Source: Aeromicrobium chenweiae
Lineage (GTDB): Bacteria; Actinomycetota; Actinomycetes; Propionibacteriales; Nocardioidaceae
Assembly (NCBI RefSeq): GCF_003065605.1
Contig: NZ_CP026952.1
Coordinates: forward strand, 3,534,001-3,598,000
Length of the DNA: 64,000 nt
Direction: 5' to 3'
This document shows, piece after piece, positions 35,516-44,451 of the stretch. The notes under the pieces were generated by a model. It was not told where the DNA came from, did not search any database, and saw nothing but the letters and a program-made list of their open reading frames with translations. Every line of letters begins with the position of its first letter. Positions within the stretch are counted from its first letter, which is position 1. The position numbers were made by a program, and so were the translations under genes.

Positions 35516-36224
35516 GCGGATCTCCTTCGGTGGGCAGGCCGGCGACGGCCTGCAGCATCTGCATGGTGTTCTGCAGGGACGCGGTCAGGTGCGCCTTCAT
35601 GGCGAGGCGCGCTCCTTCGGGGTCCCGGGAGGTGAGGGCGGTGATGAGCTGGCGGTGCTCGTCCACCGCCTCGCGGGCACGAGTGCCCGTGGCGCCCGAC
35701 CGCGAGCGGGCCAGGCGCAGCTGGGTGTTGACCTGCGTGACCGCGTCGGCGAGGCGCTGGTTGCCCGCCTGCCGCACGATCAGCTCGTGGACGTCGAGCG
35801 TGTCGAACACGCCGGCCCGAGGCCCGAGACGGACCTCGGAGACGGCCTGCTCCTGGGCCTGCACCAGCGAGCCGAGACCCGAACGGTCGATCCGGATCGC
35901 GGCCAGCTCGGCCGCCTCGCACTCGAGCGCGATGCGGACCTCGAACAGCTCCCGCACCTCGCCGAGGTCGAGGCTGCGCACGAACGCGCCCCGGTGCGAC
36001 TCGAGGGTCACCAGGCCGTGGTGCGCGAGGCGCTGGAGCGCCTCGCGCACCGGGCCGCGGCTGACGCCGAGATCGGCTGCGATCTCGACCTCGTTCAGCC
36101 GCGAGCCCGTGGGACGCTCGCCCTGCACGATCTCCTCGCGCAACCGCGCCTCGACCTTGTCGGCCAGGGTGAGGTTGCTGCGGTCGATCCGCGAGACACC
36201 GTCCCCGCGGAAGGTGTCAGCCAT
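35508..36224 (-). CDS. GntR/FCD-family transcriptional regulator
   Basis: A 238-residue regulator: winged HTH (about 25-90, NEVEIAADLGVSRGPVREALQRLAHHGLVTL) and an alpha-helical FCD ligand domain (about 100-220) with the metal/ligand residues Asp-His...His (DVHEL, DEHRQLI, MKAHL). It is embedded in block A between the aldehyde dehydrogenase and old yellow enzyme genes, overlapping each by 8 nt, so it is co-transcribed with probable targets. The effector is presumably a pathway carboxylate. Confidence 0.9.
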   Translation of the reverse strand: MADTFRGDGVSRIDRSNLTLADKVEARLREEIVQGERPTGSRLNEVEIAADLGVSRGPVREALQRLAHHGLVTLESHRGAFVRSLDLGEVRELFEVRIALECEAAELAAIRIDRSGLGSLVQAQEQAVSEVRLGPRAGVFDTLDVHELIVRQAGNQRLADAVTQVNTQLRLARSRSGATGTRAREAVDEHRQLITALTSRDPEGARLAMKAHLTASLQNTMQMLQAVAGLPTEGDPRV

Positions 36225-37689
36225 CGATGTTGACGCACACCGTCTTGACGTCGGTGTAGTCGTGCATGACGTCGTGGCCCATCTCGCGGCCCCAACCGGA
36301 CTCCTTCATGCCGCCGAACGGCATCGACGGGTCGAAGACGCCGTAGGAGTTGACCCACACCGTGCCGGCCTGGATCCGCGCCGCGACCGAGTGTGCCGTC
36401 GAGACGTTGCTGGTCCAGACGCCCGACGCCAGGCCGTACCGCGTGTCGTTCGCCTGGGCGATGACGTCGTCGGTGTCGCTGAAGCGCGAGGCCACGACGA
36501 CGGGGCCGAAGATCTCCTCCTTGATGATGCGCGCGTCGGGCGCAGCACCCGCGAAGATCGTCGGCTCGATGAAGTAGCCACGCTCGCCGAGGCGGGCGCC
36601 GCCGGTGACGACCTCGCCCTCTCCCTTGCCGACCTCGAGGTATCCGCTGACGCGGTCGAAGTGCTCCTTGCTGGCGACCGGGCCGATCTCGCTGGTCGGG
36701 TCGAAGCCGTCGCCGACCTTGATCTGGCGGGCCTTCTCGGCCATGCCCGCGATGACCTCGTCGTACACGTCGTCGTGGACGTACAGGCGCGATGCCGCGG
36801 CGCACGCCTGGCCGGCGTTGAAGAAGATGCCGGCCGAGGACCCGGCGATCGCGGCCTCGATGTCGGCGTCCGGGAAGATGATGTTGGCGCTCTTGCCGCC
36901 GAGCTCGAGGGTGACCCGCTTGAGGTTGCCCTTGGCCGAGTCGAGGATGCGACGACCGGTCGCGGTCGAGCCGGTGAACGACACCTTGTCGACGTCGGGG
37001 TGCTCGGCCAGCCGCTGGCCGACCGTCGACCCGTAGCCGTTGACGACGTTGAACACGCCCGGCGGGATGCCGGCCTCGAGAGCGAGCTGGCCCAGGCGCA
37101 GAGCCGACAGCGGCGTGGCCTCGGCGGGCTTGAGGACCACCGTGTTGCCGGCGGCGAGGGCCGGGGCGAGCTTCCAGGCGCTGATCGTCAGCGGGAAGTT
37201 CCACGGCACGATGAGGCCGACGACGCCGAGCGCCTCACGCCGCGTGTACGTGTGGAAGTTGCCCGGCGCCGAGATCGGGATCGTGGCGCCCTCGAGCTTC
37301 GTCGCGAAGCCCGACATGTAGTGGAACAGGCCGGCCGCGGACGGGACGTCGCCGCCCTTGGCGAACGCGAACGGCTTGCCCTGGTCGAGGGTCTCGACGC
37401 GGCCCATCTCGTCGGCGTCCGCCAGCAGCAGGTCACCCAGACGCCACAGGGCAGCAGCGCGCTCGTTGGGCTTCATCCGGCGCCACGGGCCGTTCTCGAA
37501 CGCGTCACGGGCGACCGCGACGGCGCGGTCCACGTCGGCTGCGCTGCCCTCGGCGACCTGGGTGATGACCTCGCCGGTCGACGGGTTGATCGTGTCGAAG
37601 ACCTTGCCGTCGAGCGCGTCGACGAACTCGCCACCGATCAGCAGCTTGGTGTGCTCGATGGGCGCGTGGATGTCAGGTGTAACAGTCAT
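36217..37689 (-). CDS. NAD(P)-dependent aldehyde dehydrogenase
   Basis: A 490-residue class I-like aldehyde dehydrogenase: PWNFPL, FTGSTATGRRI, LELGGKSANI with the general-base Glu, and catalytic Cys in FNAGQACAAASRLY; EIFGPVVV near the C-terminus. It would oxidise the aldehyde made by the adjacent alcohol dehydrogenase to an acid. A GGAGAA ribosome binding site precedes the ATG. Confidence 0.93.
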   Translation of the reverse strand: MTVTPDIHAPIEHTKLLIGGEFVDALDGKVFDTINPSTGEVITQVAEGSAADVDRAVAVARDAFENGPWRRMKPNERAAALWRLGDLLLADADEMGRVETLDQGKPFAFAKGGDVPSAAGLFHYMSGFATKLEGATIPISAPGNFHTYTRREALGVVGLIVPWNFPLTISAWKLAPALAAGNTVVLKPAEATPLSALRLGQLALEAGIPPGVFNVVNGYGSTVGQRLAEHPDVDKVSFTGSTATGRRILDSAKGNLKRVTLELGGKSANIIFPDADIEAAIAGSSAGIFFNAGQACAAASRLYVHDDVYDEVIAGMAEKARQIKVGDGFDPTSEIGPVASKEHFDRVSGYLEVGKGEGEVVTGGARLGERGYFIEPTIFAGAAPDARIIKEEIFGPVVVASRFSDTDDVIAQANDTRYGLASGVWTSNVSTAHSVAARIQAGTVWVNSYGVFDPSMPFGGMKESGWGREMGHDVMHDYTDVKTVCVNIDG

Positions 37690-37738
37690 GGGGTTCTCCT
37701 CAGTAGGACGGGGGAAGCGGAGCGGAGCCGGTGGGGGC

Positions 37739-38848
37739 TCAGTGCTCGTGGATGACGACGCCGCGGATGTTGCGTCCCGCGTGCATGTCGGCGACGGCCT
37801 CGTTGATCTCGTCGAGCTTGTAGCGGCGGGTCACGAGCTCGTCGAGCTTGAGCGTGCCGTCCTTGTACATCTGCAGCAGCTGGGGGATGTCGGCGGTCGG
37901 GTTGCAGTTGCCGTACATGACGCCCTGGAAGTGCTTGGCGAAGTTGGTGAAGTCCTGCGGGTTGATCGCGATGCCCTCGTCGGACTGACCGACCGAGACG
38001 AGCACGCACGTGCCGGACTTGCCGACCGCGCGGAACGCGTCGCCGATGATGTTGCCGTCGACGCGGCCGACCGTGATGATCGCGACGTTGACGCCCTGGC
38101 CGTTGGTCAGGTGGTCGATGCGCGACTGCGCCTCGGGGATGGACGCGTACGTCTCGGTCGCGCCGAAGACCGCGGCCTGGTCGTGCTTGGCCACGACGGG
38201 CTCGATCACGATGATGTGGTCGGCGCCCGCGTGCTTGGCACCCTGCACCGCGTTGGCACCGACGCCGCCGAGACCCAGGACGAGCACGACGTCGCCGGGC
38301 TTGACGCCACCGTTGACGGCCGCACCGAATCCGGTCGCCACGCCGCACGAGGCGAGGCAGGCCAGCTCGAACGGGATGTCCTCGGGCAGCTTGACCGTCT
38401 GCATCTCGTGGCACACGAGGTAGTTCGAGAAGGTGCCCAGGCGCGTGACGCCACCGACCGCGTTGCCGTCGGCGTCGTGGAAGCGCGCGGTGCCGTCCAT
38501 GCCCATGCCGGTCTCCATGCCGGCACCGTTGTTGCAGATGTACTGCATGCCGCGGGCGCAGTACTCGCACTGGCCGCAGGCCGGGATGAACAGCGTCGAG
38601 ACGTGGTCGCCGACCTTGACCTTGGTGACCTTCGAGCCGACGGCCTCGACGATGCCGGCGCCCTCGTGGCCACCGACCATCGGCAGGTCGACCGCGATGT
38701 CGCCGGTCACGAAGTGGTCGTCGGAGTGGCACAGGCCACTGGCCATGACCTTGATGCGGACCTCGTTGTCACCGGGCTCCTGGAGGTCGAGCTCCTGGAC
38801 CTTCCACTCCTCGTTGAGACGGTGGATGACGGCTGCGCGTGTCTTCAT
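37739..38848 (-). CDS. NDMA-dependent (nicotinoprotein) alcohol dehydrogenase
   Basis: A 369-residue zinc alcohol dehydrogenase: catalytic zinc ligands in GLCHSDDH and GGHEGAG, structural zinc cysteines in CGQCEYCARGMQYIC, and the GLGGVGANAV Rossmann motif. The segment FIPACGQCEYC, GNCNPTADIP and the TRRYKLDEINEA...GRNIRGVVI end match the actinobacterial NDMA-dependent group, where NAD stays bound and electrons pass to an unknown, possibly mycofactocin-linked, carrier. AAAGG before ATG38848 decides the start; another in-frame ATG lies at 38863. It follows the ABC permease by 35 bases. Confidence 0.88.
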   Translation of the reverse strand: MKTRAAVIHRLNEEWKVQELDLQEPGDNEVRIKVMASGLCHSDDHFVTGDIAVDLPMVGGHEGAGIVEAVGSKVTKVKVGDHVSTLFIPACGQCEYCARGMQYICNNGAGMETGMGMDGTARFHDADGNAVGGVTRLGTFSNYLVCHEMQTVKLPEDIPFELACLASCGVATGFGAAVNGGVKPGDVVLVLGLGGVGANAVQGAKHAGADHIIVIEPVVAKHDQAAVFGATETYASIPEAQSRIDHLTNGQGVNVAIITVGRVDGNIIGDAFRAVGKSGTCVLVSVGQSDEGIAINPQDFTNFAKHFQGVMYGNCNPTADIPQLLQMYKDGTLKLDELVTRRYKLDEINEAVADMHAGRNIRGVVIHEH

Positions 38849-38883
38849 GGTGTTGCCTTTCATGAGTGGTCTGGGGGGTCTTG

Positions 38884-39921
38884 CTAGGCCGCGACGTCGG
38901 GCCGTACGTCGGCTCGACGACGGCGTTCGCCGCGGCTCTTGACGAGCTTGGACAAGATGACGGCGATGACGAGCGCGCCGCCGTAGAAGAGCTGCTGGAC
39001 GTACTGCTGGGCGCCCATGAGCTGGAGGCCGGTGATGCCGGTGACCAGGAAGTACACGGCGATCAGGGTTCCCCAGGGGTTGAAGCGCCCGATCTTGAGC
39101 ACCGTCGAGCCGAGGAAGCAGGCCGCGAACGCGGGCAGCATGAACGCCTGGCCCGACGTGGGGTCGGCGCTGGCGGTCGTGCCGGCGTAGATGACACCGG
39201 CGACGCCGGCGACACCGCCGGAGATGATCATCGACGTCCAGCGCAGGCCCGAGACGTTGACGCCGTTGAGGCGCGCGACGTCGCGGCTCTGACCGGCGAA
39301 CAGCAGTCGCTGCCCGAACGCGGTGTGGTCGAAGACGTACCAGACGACCAGGCACAGGGCGAGCGCGTAGTAGAAGTCGAGCGGGATCGACAAGAACGGC
39401 TGCGTCAGCATCGTGTCGGACAGCTGGCGGTCGACACCGGTGATCGTCACCGAGTTCGAGATCCAGTAGATGATGCCCTGCACGACGGTGCCGATGCCGA
39501 GCGTCACGATGAACGGGTCGATGTCGAACCGCGTGATGACGAAGCCGTTGACGACGCCCACGAACATGCTCGCGACGATCGCCGCGATGACCGCGGTCCA
39601 GATGTTCCAGCCCTCGTTGACGTTGAGCACCGCCACGACGACGGCCGACAGGTTGAGGGTCGAGGCGACCGACAGGTCGTAGTCGCCCGCACGCAGCGGG
39701 ACGATGAGACCCAGTGCGAGGACCAGCAGCACGGCCTGCGAGCCGAGCATGTTGGAGATGTTGGCCGAGGTCGGGAACGTGTCCGGCTGGAGCAGCGCGA
39801 ACACGAGGAACAGCACCGCCCAGACACCGAGGAGGGCGAACCTCTCGGGCTCGGAGGCGCGCTTGCGGCCGCTGCGCTTGGACTTCTTGGTGGCCGGCGA
39901 TGCCGGCGTGGTCGTGGTCAT
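38884..39921 (-). CDS. ABC transporter permease, ribose/sugar (CUT2) type
   Basis: A 345-residue permease with eight to ten helices: LVLALGLIVPLRAGDYDLSVASTLNLSAVVVA and AGVIYAGTTASADPTSGQAFMLPAFAACFLGSTVL, the latter typical of RbsC-type proteins. Long basic tails lie at both ends. ATG39921 overlaps the ATPase stop by 4 nt. A single permease presumably homodimerises. Confidence 0.9.
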   Translation of the reverse strand: MTTTTPASPATKKSKRSGRKRASEPERFALLGVWAVLFLVFALLQPDTFPTSANISNMLGSQAVLLVLALGLIVPLRAGDYDLSVASTLNLSAVVVAVLNVNEGWNIWTAVIAAIVASMFVGVVNGFVITRFDIDPFIVTLGIGTVVQGIIYWISNSVTITGVDRQLSDTMLTQPFLSIPLDFYYALALCLVVWYVFDHTAFGQRLLFAGQSRDVARLNGVNVSGLRWTSMIISGGVAGVAGVIYAGTTASADPTSGQAFMLPAFAACFLGSTVLKIGRFNPWGTLIAVYFLVTGITGLQLMGAQQYVQQLFYGGALVIAVILSKLVKSRGERRRRADVRPDVAA

Positions 39922-41492
39922 GACGCTTCCTCTGCATAGACGGCGGACGCGAGGGCGTCCTTGGTGATGTCGTCCCCGTGGAGCTCGGCCCGGACGCGGC
40001 CCTGGTCGAGCACGATCACGCGGTCGGCCATCTCGACGAGCTGCTCGTAGTCGGACGTGGCGCACAGGACCGTCATGCCCTCCGCGACCGCGGCCCGGAT
40101 GAGCTTGAAGATCTCGCGGCGGGCGCCGATGTCGACGCCCTGGGTCGGCTCGCTCAGGAGCATGACGCTGGGCGACGTGTCCATCCACTTGCCCAGCAGC
40201 GCCTTCTGCTGGTTGCCACCGCTCAGGTGCCCGAACTGGGCATCCGGGTTGGGCGGCACGACGTTGAGCCGGTCGCAGGCCTCCTGCGCCTGCACCGCGA
40301 GGGCCTTCCAGTCCACGGCGAAGCCCTTCGCACGATCGGTCAGGAAGGGCAGCGACATGTTCTCCTTGACCGTCAGGCCGAGCACGCCGCCCTGGCCCTT
40401 GCGGTCCGCGGGGATGAGGATGACGCCGCGGCGCATCGACCCGATCGGCTTCGGCCGGGTCACGGCCTCGCCGTTCTGGCGGATCTCGCCGGCGCGGGCA
40501 CGCCGCGCCCCGTAGAGGAGCTCGGGGAGCTCCTCGAAGCCGGAACCGGCCAGCCCGGTGATGCCGACGACCTCACCCGCGTACAGATCCAGGTCCAGGT
40601 CGTCGATGCGGTTCCCGGTCAGCCCACGAGCCGACAGCAGCGGGGGCCGGTCGTCACGGATGACGGCGGCGCCCTTCGCCACGTGCTCGTCGCGCGCACC
40701 CAGGATGAGCTGCACCAGGTCGTCGCGGGTCGCACCTGCGGTTGCGCGGGTGCCGGCGGTCTCGCCGTTGCGGAAGACCGTCACCCGGTCGGTGACCTGC
40801 AGGATCTCGTCGAGGTCGTGGCTGACAAGCAGCACGGCATCGCCGTTGGCCCGCAGGCGGGCCAGCAGGTCGAACAGCAGCCCGACCTCGTGCCTCGGCA
40901 GGAACACCGTCGGCTCGTCGAGGACGAGGATCTGTCCCTGACGGTTTGTGTCGTTGCTCCGCTCCTGGCCACCCACCGCGCGGACCACGGCCACCATGGC
41001 GCGCTGGACCGGCGTCAGCATGTCGATCGTCGCGTCGACGTCGACGCCCACCTCGAAGCGCTCGATGAGGTCGTTGACGCGACGGCGCTCGGCCGCCCAG
41101 TCGACCCGGCGCAGGGAGCGGGCGTCGCCGAAGGCGTCAAGGGCCATGTGCTCCAGGACCGTGCCGGCCGGAGCCAGTCCCAGGTCCTGGTGCACGAAGC
41201 CCATGCCCTCGTCCCGCAGTCCGCGCGGCCCGAAGGGGCTGCGCAGCTCACGGCCGTGGATGCTGACCTGCCCGCCGTCGGCGTCGTGGAAGCCGGCCAG
41301 CACCTTGATCATGGTGGACTTGCCGCTGCCGTTGGCGCCCAGGAGTCCGTGCACCTCACCGGGACGGACGTCGATGTCCACGCCACGCAGGGCGGGCACG
41401 CCGTTGAAGGCCTTCTGAAGGTTCGTGACCCGGAGCAGCGGGGCGGGCGTTGCCGCCCCGCTGCTCTCGACGGTCGAGCTTGGATTGGTCAT
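39918..41492 (-). CDS. ABC transporter ATPase with two nucleotide-binding domains (CUT2 type)
   Basis: A 524-residue RbsA/MglA-like protein. Domain 1 has Walker A GANGSGKST, a variant signature (LTPVQRAMVA) and Walker B ILVLDEPT. Domain 2 has the degenerate Walker A usual in the family (GLAGSGFEELP), signature LSGGNQQKALLG and SEPTQGVDIGARREI. It powers the importer formed with the adjacent permease and binding protein, which ends four bases upstream. Confidence 0.92.
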   Translation of the reverse strand: MTNPSSTVESSGAATPAPLLRVTNLQKAFNGVPALRGVDIDVRPGEVHGLLGANGSGKSTMIKVLAGFHDADGGQVSIHGRELRSPFGPRGLRDEGMGFVHQDLGLAPAGTVLEHMALDAFGDARSLRRVDWAAERRRVNDLIERFEVGVDVDATIDMLTPVQRAMVAVVRAVGGQERSNDTNRQGQILVLDEPTVFLPRHEVGLLFDLLARLRANGDAVLLVSHDLDEILQVTDRVTVFRNGETAGTRATAGATRDDLVQLILGARDEHVAKGAAVIRDDRPPLLSARGLTGNRIDDLDLDLYAGEVVGITGLAGSGFEELPELLYGARRARAGEIRQNGEAVTRPKPIGSMRRGVILIPADRKGQGGVLGLTVKENMSLPFLTDRAKGFAVDWKALAVQAQEACDRLNVVPPNPDAQFGHLSGGNQQKALLGKWMDTSPSVMLLSEPTQGVDIGARREIFKLIRAAVAEGMTVLCATSDYEQLVEMADRVIVLDQGRVRAELHGDDITKDALASAVYAEEAS

Positions 41493-41495
41493 GGG

Positions 41496-42632
41496 CTACT
41501 TGAGGCCCCACAGCTTGAGGAACGCGTCCGGGTACTCGTTGCCGAATCCCTTGCCGCTCTGCGGCGGGTTGCCGGTCTCGCCGACGTTGGACGCATCGAT
41601 CAGACGCAGCGGTCCGGTCTCGCCCTTGATCGGGTCCTCGCCGAGCATCGCGCGGAACGCGACGTCGATGTTGACGTAGGCGACCCAGTCCGGGTTCTCG
41701 GCCACGTTGACCGCGACGGAGCCGTCCTTGACCATCTTCAGGATCGCGGGCGTGCCGTTGAACGTGTAGATCTTGATGTCACGCGTCGGCGCGGCCTGCT
41801 TGATGCCGGGAGCCGCGTAGAGCGCCATGTTGTCGTACATCGGCAGGACCGCGTTGATCTTCGGGTCCTTCAGCAGGGCGGACTGCACCTGTCCCTGGAT
41901 CTGGGTGGACCACTGCGAGACCGGCACGTTGATGACCGTGGCCTTCGAGCCGTCGGGGCCGTCGGACTTCAGGGTCTCCTTCATCGTCTTGACCATGCCG
42001 GCGGCCGGTCCGGTCTCGGACGACTGGATGATCAGCGCGTTGACCGGCTGGCCCTCGAGGTTCGCGATCGCGTACTGCGTGAACAGCCGGGCGGCCTGGT
42101 TGAACGGCGCGAAGGCCTCGTACTCCAGGCCCGGGGTGCCCTCACCCTCGCTGTCGCTGAGGTGGAGCGGGATCACGGGGATGCCGGCCTTCTTGGCCGC
42201 GTCGATCTGCGGGCCGAGGGTCTCCGCGAGCGGGCCGTTCAGCATGATCGCGCCGGCCTTCGCGTTGATGGCCTGCTGGATGCCCTGCTGGAACGACGTC
42301 TGCGTGCCGTCGGACGGGAAGGTCACGAACTTGATCCCGGCCTCGGCCGCGACCTTCTTCATGGCCTTCTCGCCGACCGAGTAGAACTCGGCCTTGCTGT
42401 CGATCGGGATCGAGTAGATCGTCTTGCCCTTGAGGGACGAGACGTCGATCGGGGCGCCGAGGTCGTCGGAGCTGGGGACGGCCTTGGCCTCCTCGACCTT
42501 GGTCTTGGCGGCCTCGGCCTTGGCGGAGTCGCCAGCGCCTCCGGATCCGCTGTCGGACGAGCCGCCGCAGGCTCCGAGCACGAGCAGCGCGGCCACGCCG
42601 GCCGCTACTGCCGAGATCTTCTTGGTCTTCAT
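41496..42632 (-). CDS. Substrate-binding lipoprotein of the CUT2-type importer
   Basis: A 378-residue periplasmic-binding protein type 1: signal peptide with lipobox LGAC (Cys22), a Gly/Ser-rich linker, then a ribose-binding-like domain (KTIYSIPIDSKAEFYSVGEKAMKKVA, AINAKAGAIMLNGPLAETLGPQIDAAKKAGIPVI). The ligand cannot be read from sequence; linkage to alcohol, aldehyde and acid enzymes suggests a non-classical ligand. GGAG precedes the ATG. Confidence 0.9.
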   Translation of the reverse strand: MKTKKISAVAAGVAALLVLGACGGSSDSGSGGAGDSAKAEAAKTKVEEAKAVPSSDDLGAPIDVSSLKGKTIYSIPIDSKAEFYSVGEKAMKKVAAEAGIKFVTFPSDGTQTSFQQGIQQAINAKAGAIMLNGPLAETLGPQIDAAKKAGIPVIPLHLSDSEGEGTPGLEYEAFAPFNQAARLFTQYAIANLEGQPVNALIIQSSETGPAAGMVKTMKETLKSDGPDGSKATVINVPVSQWSTQIQGQVQSALLKDPKINAVLPMYDNMALYAAPGIKQAAPTRDIKIYTFNGTPAILKMVKDGSVAVNVAENPDWVAYVNIDVAFRAMLGEDPIKGETGPLRLIDASNVGETGNPPQSGKGFGNEYPDAFLKLWGLK

Positions 42633-42692
42633 CAGTACTCCAATGTGTGGGGGTGGGGCAGGTGATGTGCTTCGGTGCGCCTGAAGGGACCG

Positions 42693-43556
42693 CTATCGGT
42701 TCGCGAGAGAGGGATCTTCGACCAGGTCGTCGTAGATCCGGGCGATCGATCGACGCTGGAACATCTCGACGAGGGAGTCGGGGTAGCCGACGTACTCGTC
42801 CGTGTCGACGTGGATGTTGTCCTCGAACCGGATCTCGTCGCACGCCTGATCACGGGTGTGGCCTGCCGCGATCGCGGAGGCGACCTGCGACACGACCTCG
42901 CGACCGAGCGCGCGGTAGTGGTCGACCACCGCGCGGTCGGCGACGTCGCCGTGTCCGGGAACCAGGTACTCGAAGTCGTGCTCCGCGACGGCGTCGATCG
43001 CGTCGAACCAGTTCGCGAGGCGCGAGTCCTGGAACGACGGGAGGCCGGCCTCGCACACGATGTCACCGGTGAAGATGACCGCGTCCTGGGGGAACCAGGC
43101 GAGCAGGCTGTTGGCGGTGTGGCCCGGGCGGAACGTCAGCTCGAGGCTCGCGCCGGGGACGTGGAGGTCGAGCTCCTCGCTGAACACGACGTTCGGGACG
43201 CGGACGGAGTAGTCGTCGACGAGCGCGACCGCGTCGGGGTCGATGCGCGCGAAGAGGTCCCGCAGGTACTCGTCGGTGGGGGCGTCGGTCAGCAGCCGCT
43301 CGCGGGTGCCGCGGTGCGCGACGACGTCGCCGCCCATCCAGAAGTTGCCGATCGTGTGGTCGGGGTGGTGGTCGGTGTTGACGATGAACCGGGTCTCACC
43401 GAACGCCGAGACGGTCTTGTTCCACTGCATCGCGTCGGTCGGACGGTGCGGTGAGTCGACGAGGATCAGCTGCTCGTCGCCGACGATGATCGAGTTGTTG
43501 CTGCCGAGGTGGGCGGTCTCGACGTGGACGCGGGACGTGATCTGCTGAAGGGTCAT
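42693..43556 (-). CDS. Metallo-beta-lactamase-fold hydrolase
   Basis: A 287-residue MBL protein. The metal motif reads NTDHHPDHTIGN, so the first His of HxHxDH is Asp; further ligands are in PGHTANS, FTGDIVCE and VPGHGD. It could hydrolyse a lactone or thioester in the pathway (inference). ATG43556 overlaps the cupin stop by 4 nt (ATGA), so it is the second gene of block A. The substrate is unknown. Confidence 0.85.
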   Translation of the reverse strand: MTLQQITSRVHVETAHLGSNNSIIVGDEQLILVDSPHRPTDAMQWNKTVSAFGETRFIVNTDHHPDHTIGNFWMGGDVVAHRGTRERLLTDAPTDEYLRDLFARIDPDAVALVDDYSVRVPNVVFSEELDLHVPGASLELTFRPGHTANSLLAWFPQDAVIFTGDIVCEAGLPSFQDSRLANWFDAIDAVAEHDFEYLVPGHGDVADRAVVDHYRALGREVVSQVASAIAAGHTRDQACDEIRFEDNIHVDTDEYVGYPDSLVEMFQRRSIARIYDDLVEDPSLANR

Positions 43557-43927
43557 GCGGGGTCCTCCTGGTTGGGCATCGACGGTCCACCGAGGAAGCC
43601 GACGAGGTTCTCGAGGCGCAGGGGCGCGAACACCTCGACGAAGGCGGCCTCGCCGTCGATGCTGTGACCGCCGTGGACCGCGCCGCGGGGCACGATCGCG
43701 ACGTCGCCGGCGCGGAGCGTCATGTCGGTGCCGTCGATCGTGAAGGCGATCTCGCCGCTCAGCATCACGATGGCCTGCTCGGCGTCCTCGTGCGTGTGCG
43801 GCGGCAGCTCGGTCGGGTGGACCCAGCGGATGTGGTTGACGCCCATCTCGCGGCCGGCGGCTGCCCGCCGGAAGTTGTTGGGCAGCCCCTCGACCTCGGG
43901 CAGCTGATCCCACGCGGTGACGTACAT
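43553..43927 (-). CDS. Cupin-domain protein
   Basis: A 124-residue single cupin: motif 1 PPHTHEDAEQAIVMLSGEI with HxH and a downstream Glu, motif 2 LRAGDVAIVPRGAVHGG with the last His. A metal-dependent isomerase, dioxygenase or binding role is possible. It is the first gene of block A, 57 bases from the AACTGTCAACAGTT palindrome. Confidence 0.82.
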   Translation of the reverse strand: MYVTAWDQLPEVEGLPNNFRRAAAGREMGVNHIRWVHPTELPPHTHEDAEQAIVMLSGEIAFTIDGTDMTLRAGDVAIVPRGAVHGGHSIDGEAAFVEVFAPLRLENLVGFLGGPSMPNQEDPA

Positions 43928-43983
43928 GCGTCCTGCTTCCGTCGGCGAACTATGACCCGGATCACGCTATATTCGTCAACTGC

Positions 43984-43999
43984 AAACTGTCAACAGTTT
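43984..43999. promoter_or_regulatory. GntR-type operator before block A
   Basis: AAACTGTCAACAGTTT is a perfect inverted repeat (AAACTGT/ACAGTTT with a CA centre) 57 bases upstream of the cupin gene. TATATT lies at 43968-43973 within a markedly AT-rich stretch (43966-44027). The central 14 bp recur exactly at 48219-48232 before the GntR gene of block B. The symmetry and length fit FadR/FCD-type GntR operators. Confidence 0.7.
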
Positions 44000-44096
44000 T
44001 CAGTAAACGTTATGTTACGACAAAGGTCACGCCGTGGGATGCCAACGACCCCGCCGATGAACCGCGGGGGCGGTCCGGTCGACGGGGTCGCGGCGA

Positions 44097-44121
44097 CATC
44101 TCCTGCGGGGGACAGGAGGTG
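44097..44121 (-). terminator. Probable terminator of block B
   Basis: CATCTCCTG and CAGGAGGTG pair over 9 bp (one G-U) around a CGGGGGA loop, six bases past the stop of the DUF1330 gene. A second potential stem pairs CGACCCCG (44045-44052) with CGGGGTCG (44083-44090). No T-run is seen. Confidence 0.5.
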
Positions 44122-44127
44122 CCGGCT

Positions 44128-44451
44128 CTAGGCGCCCGGCACGCCCTGCAGGTGGTAGACGTGCGAGGTCGCGGAGTCGTGCCGCAGGCCGACGACGGCC
44201 TGGTAGTCGGCCGAGTCGTAGAACTCCGTCACCCGGTCGAGGCTCTCGAACTCGACGAGGACGAGCCGCTCGAACTCGCGACCACCCTCGCGGACCACGA
44301 GCTCGCCGTTCGCGGCGAACGCGTGGGCGAGCAGGCGCGCCCCGTACTTCTCCAGCACGGGACCGCTGCGCTCGACGTACTGCTCGTACGTCTCGTGGTC
44401 ACGAACCGTGACCTCCGCGACGATGTAGCCCGCGCCCTGGCCCGACGTCAT
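44128..44451 (-). CDS. DUF1330-family protein
   Basis: A 107-residue alpha/beta-barrel (dimeric ferredoxin-like) protein: YIVAEVTVRDHETYEQYVERSGPVLEKYGARLLA, then VLVEFESLDRVTEFYDSADYQAV. These small proteins often accompany catabolic operons but their role is undefined. ATG44451 overlaps the amidase stop by 4 nt; last gene of block B. Confidence 0.85.
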   Translation of the reverse strand: MTSGQGAGYIVAEVTVRDHETYEQYVERSGPVLEKYGARLLAHAFAANGELVVREGGREFERLVLVEFESLDRVTEFYDSADYQAVVGLRHDSATSHVYHLQGVPGA

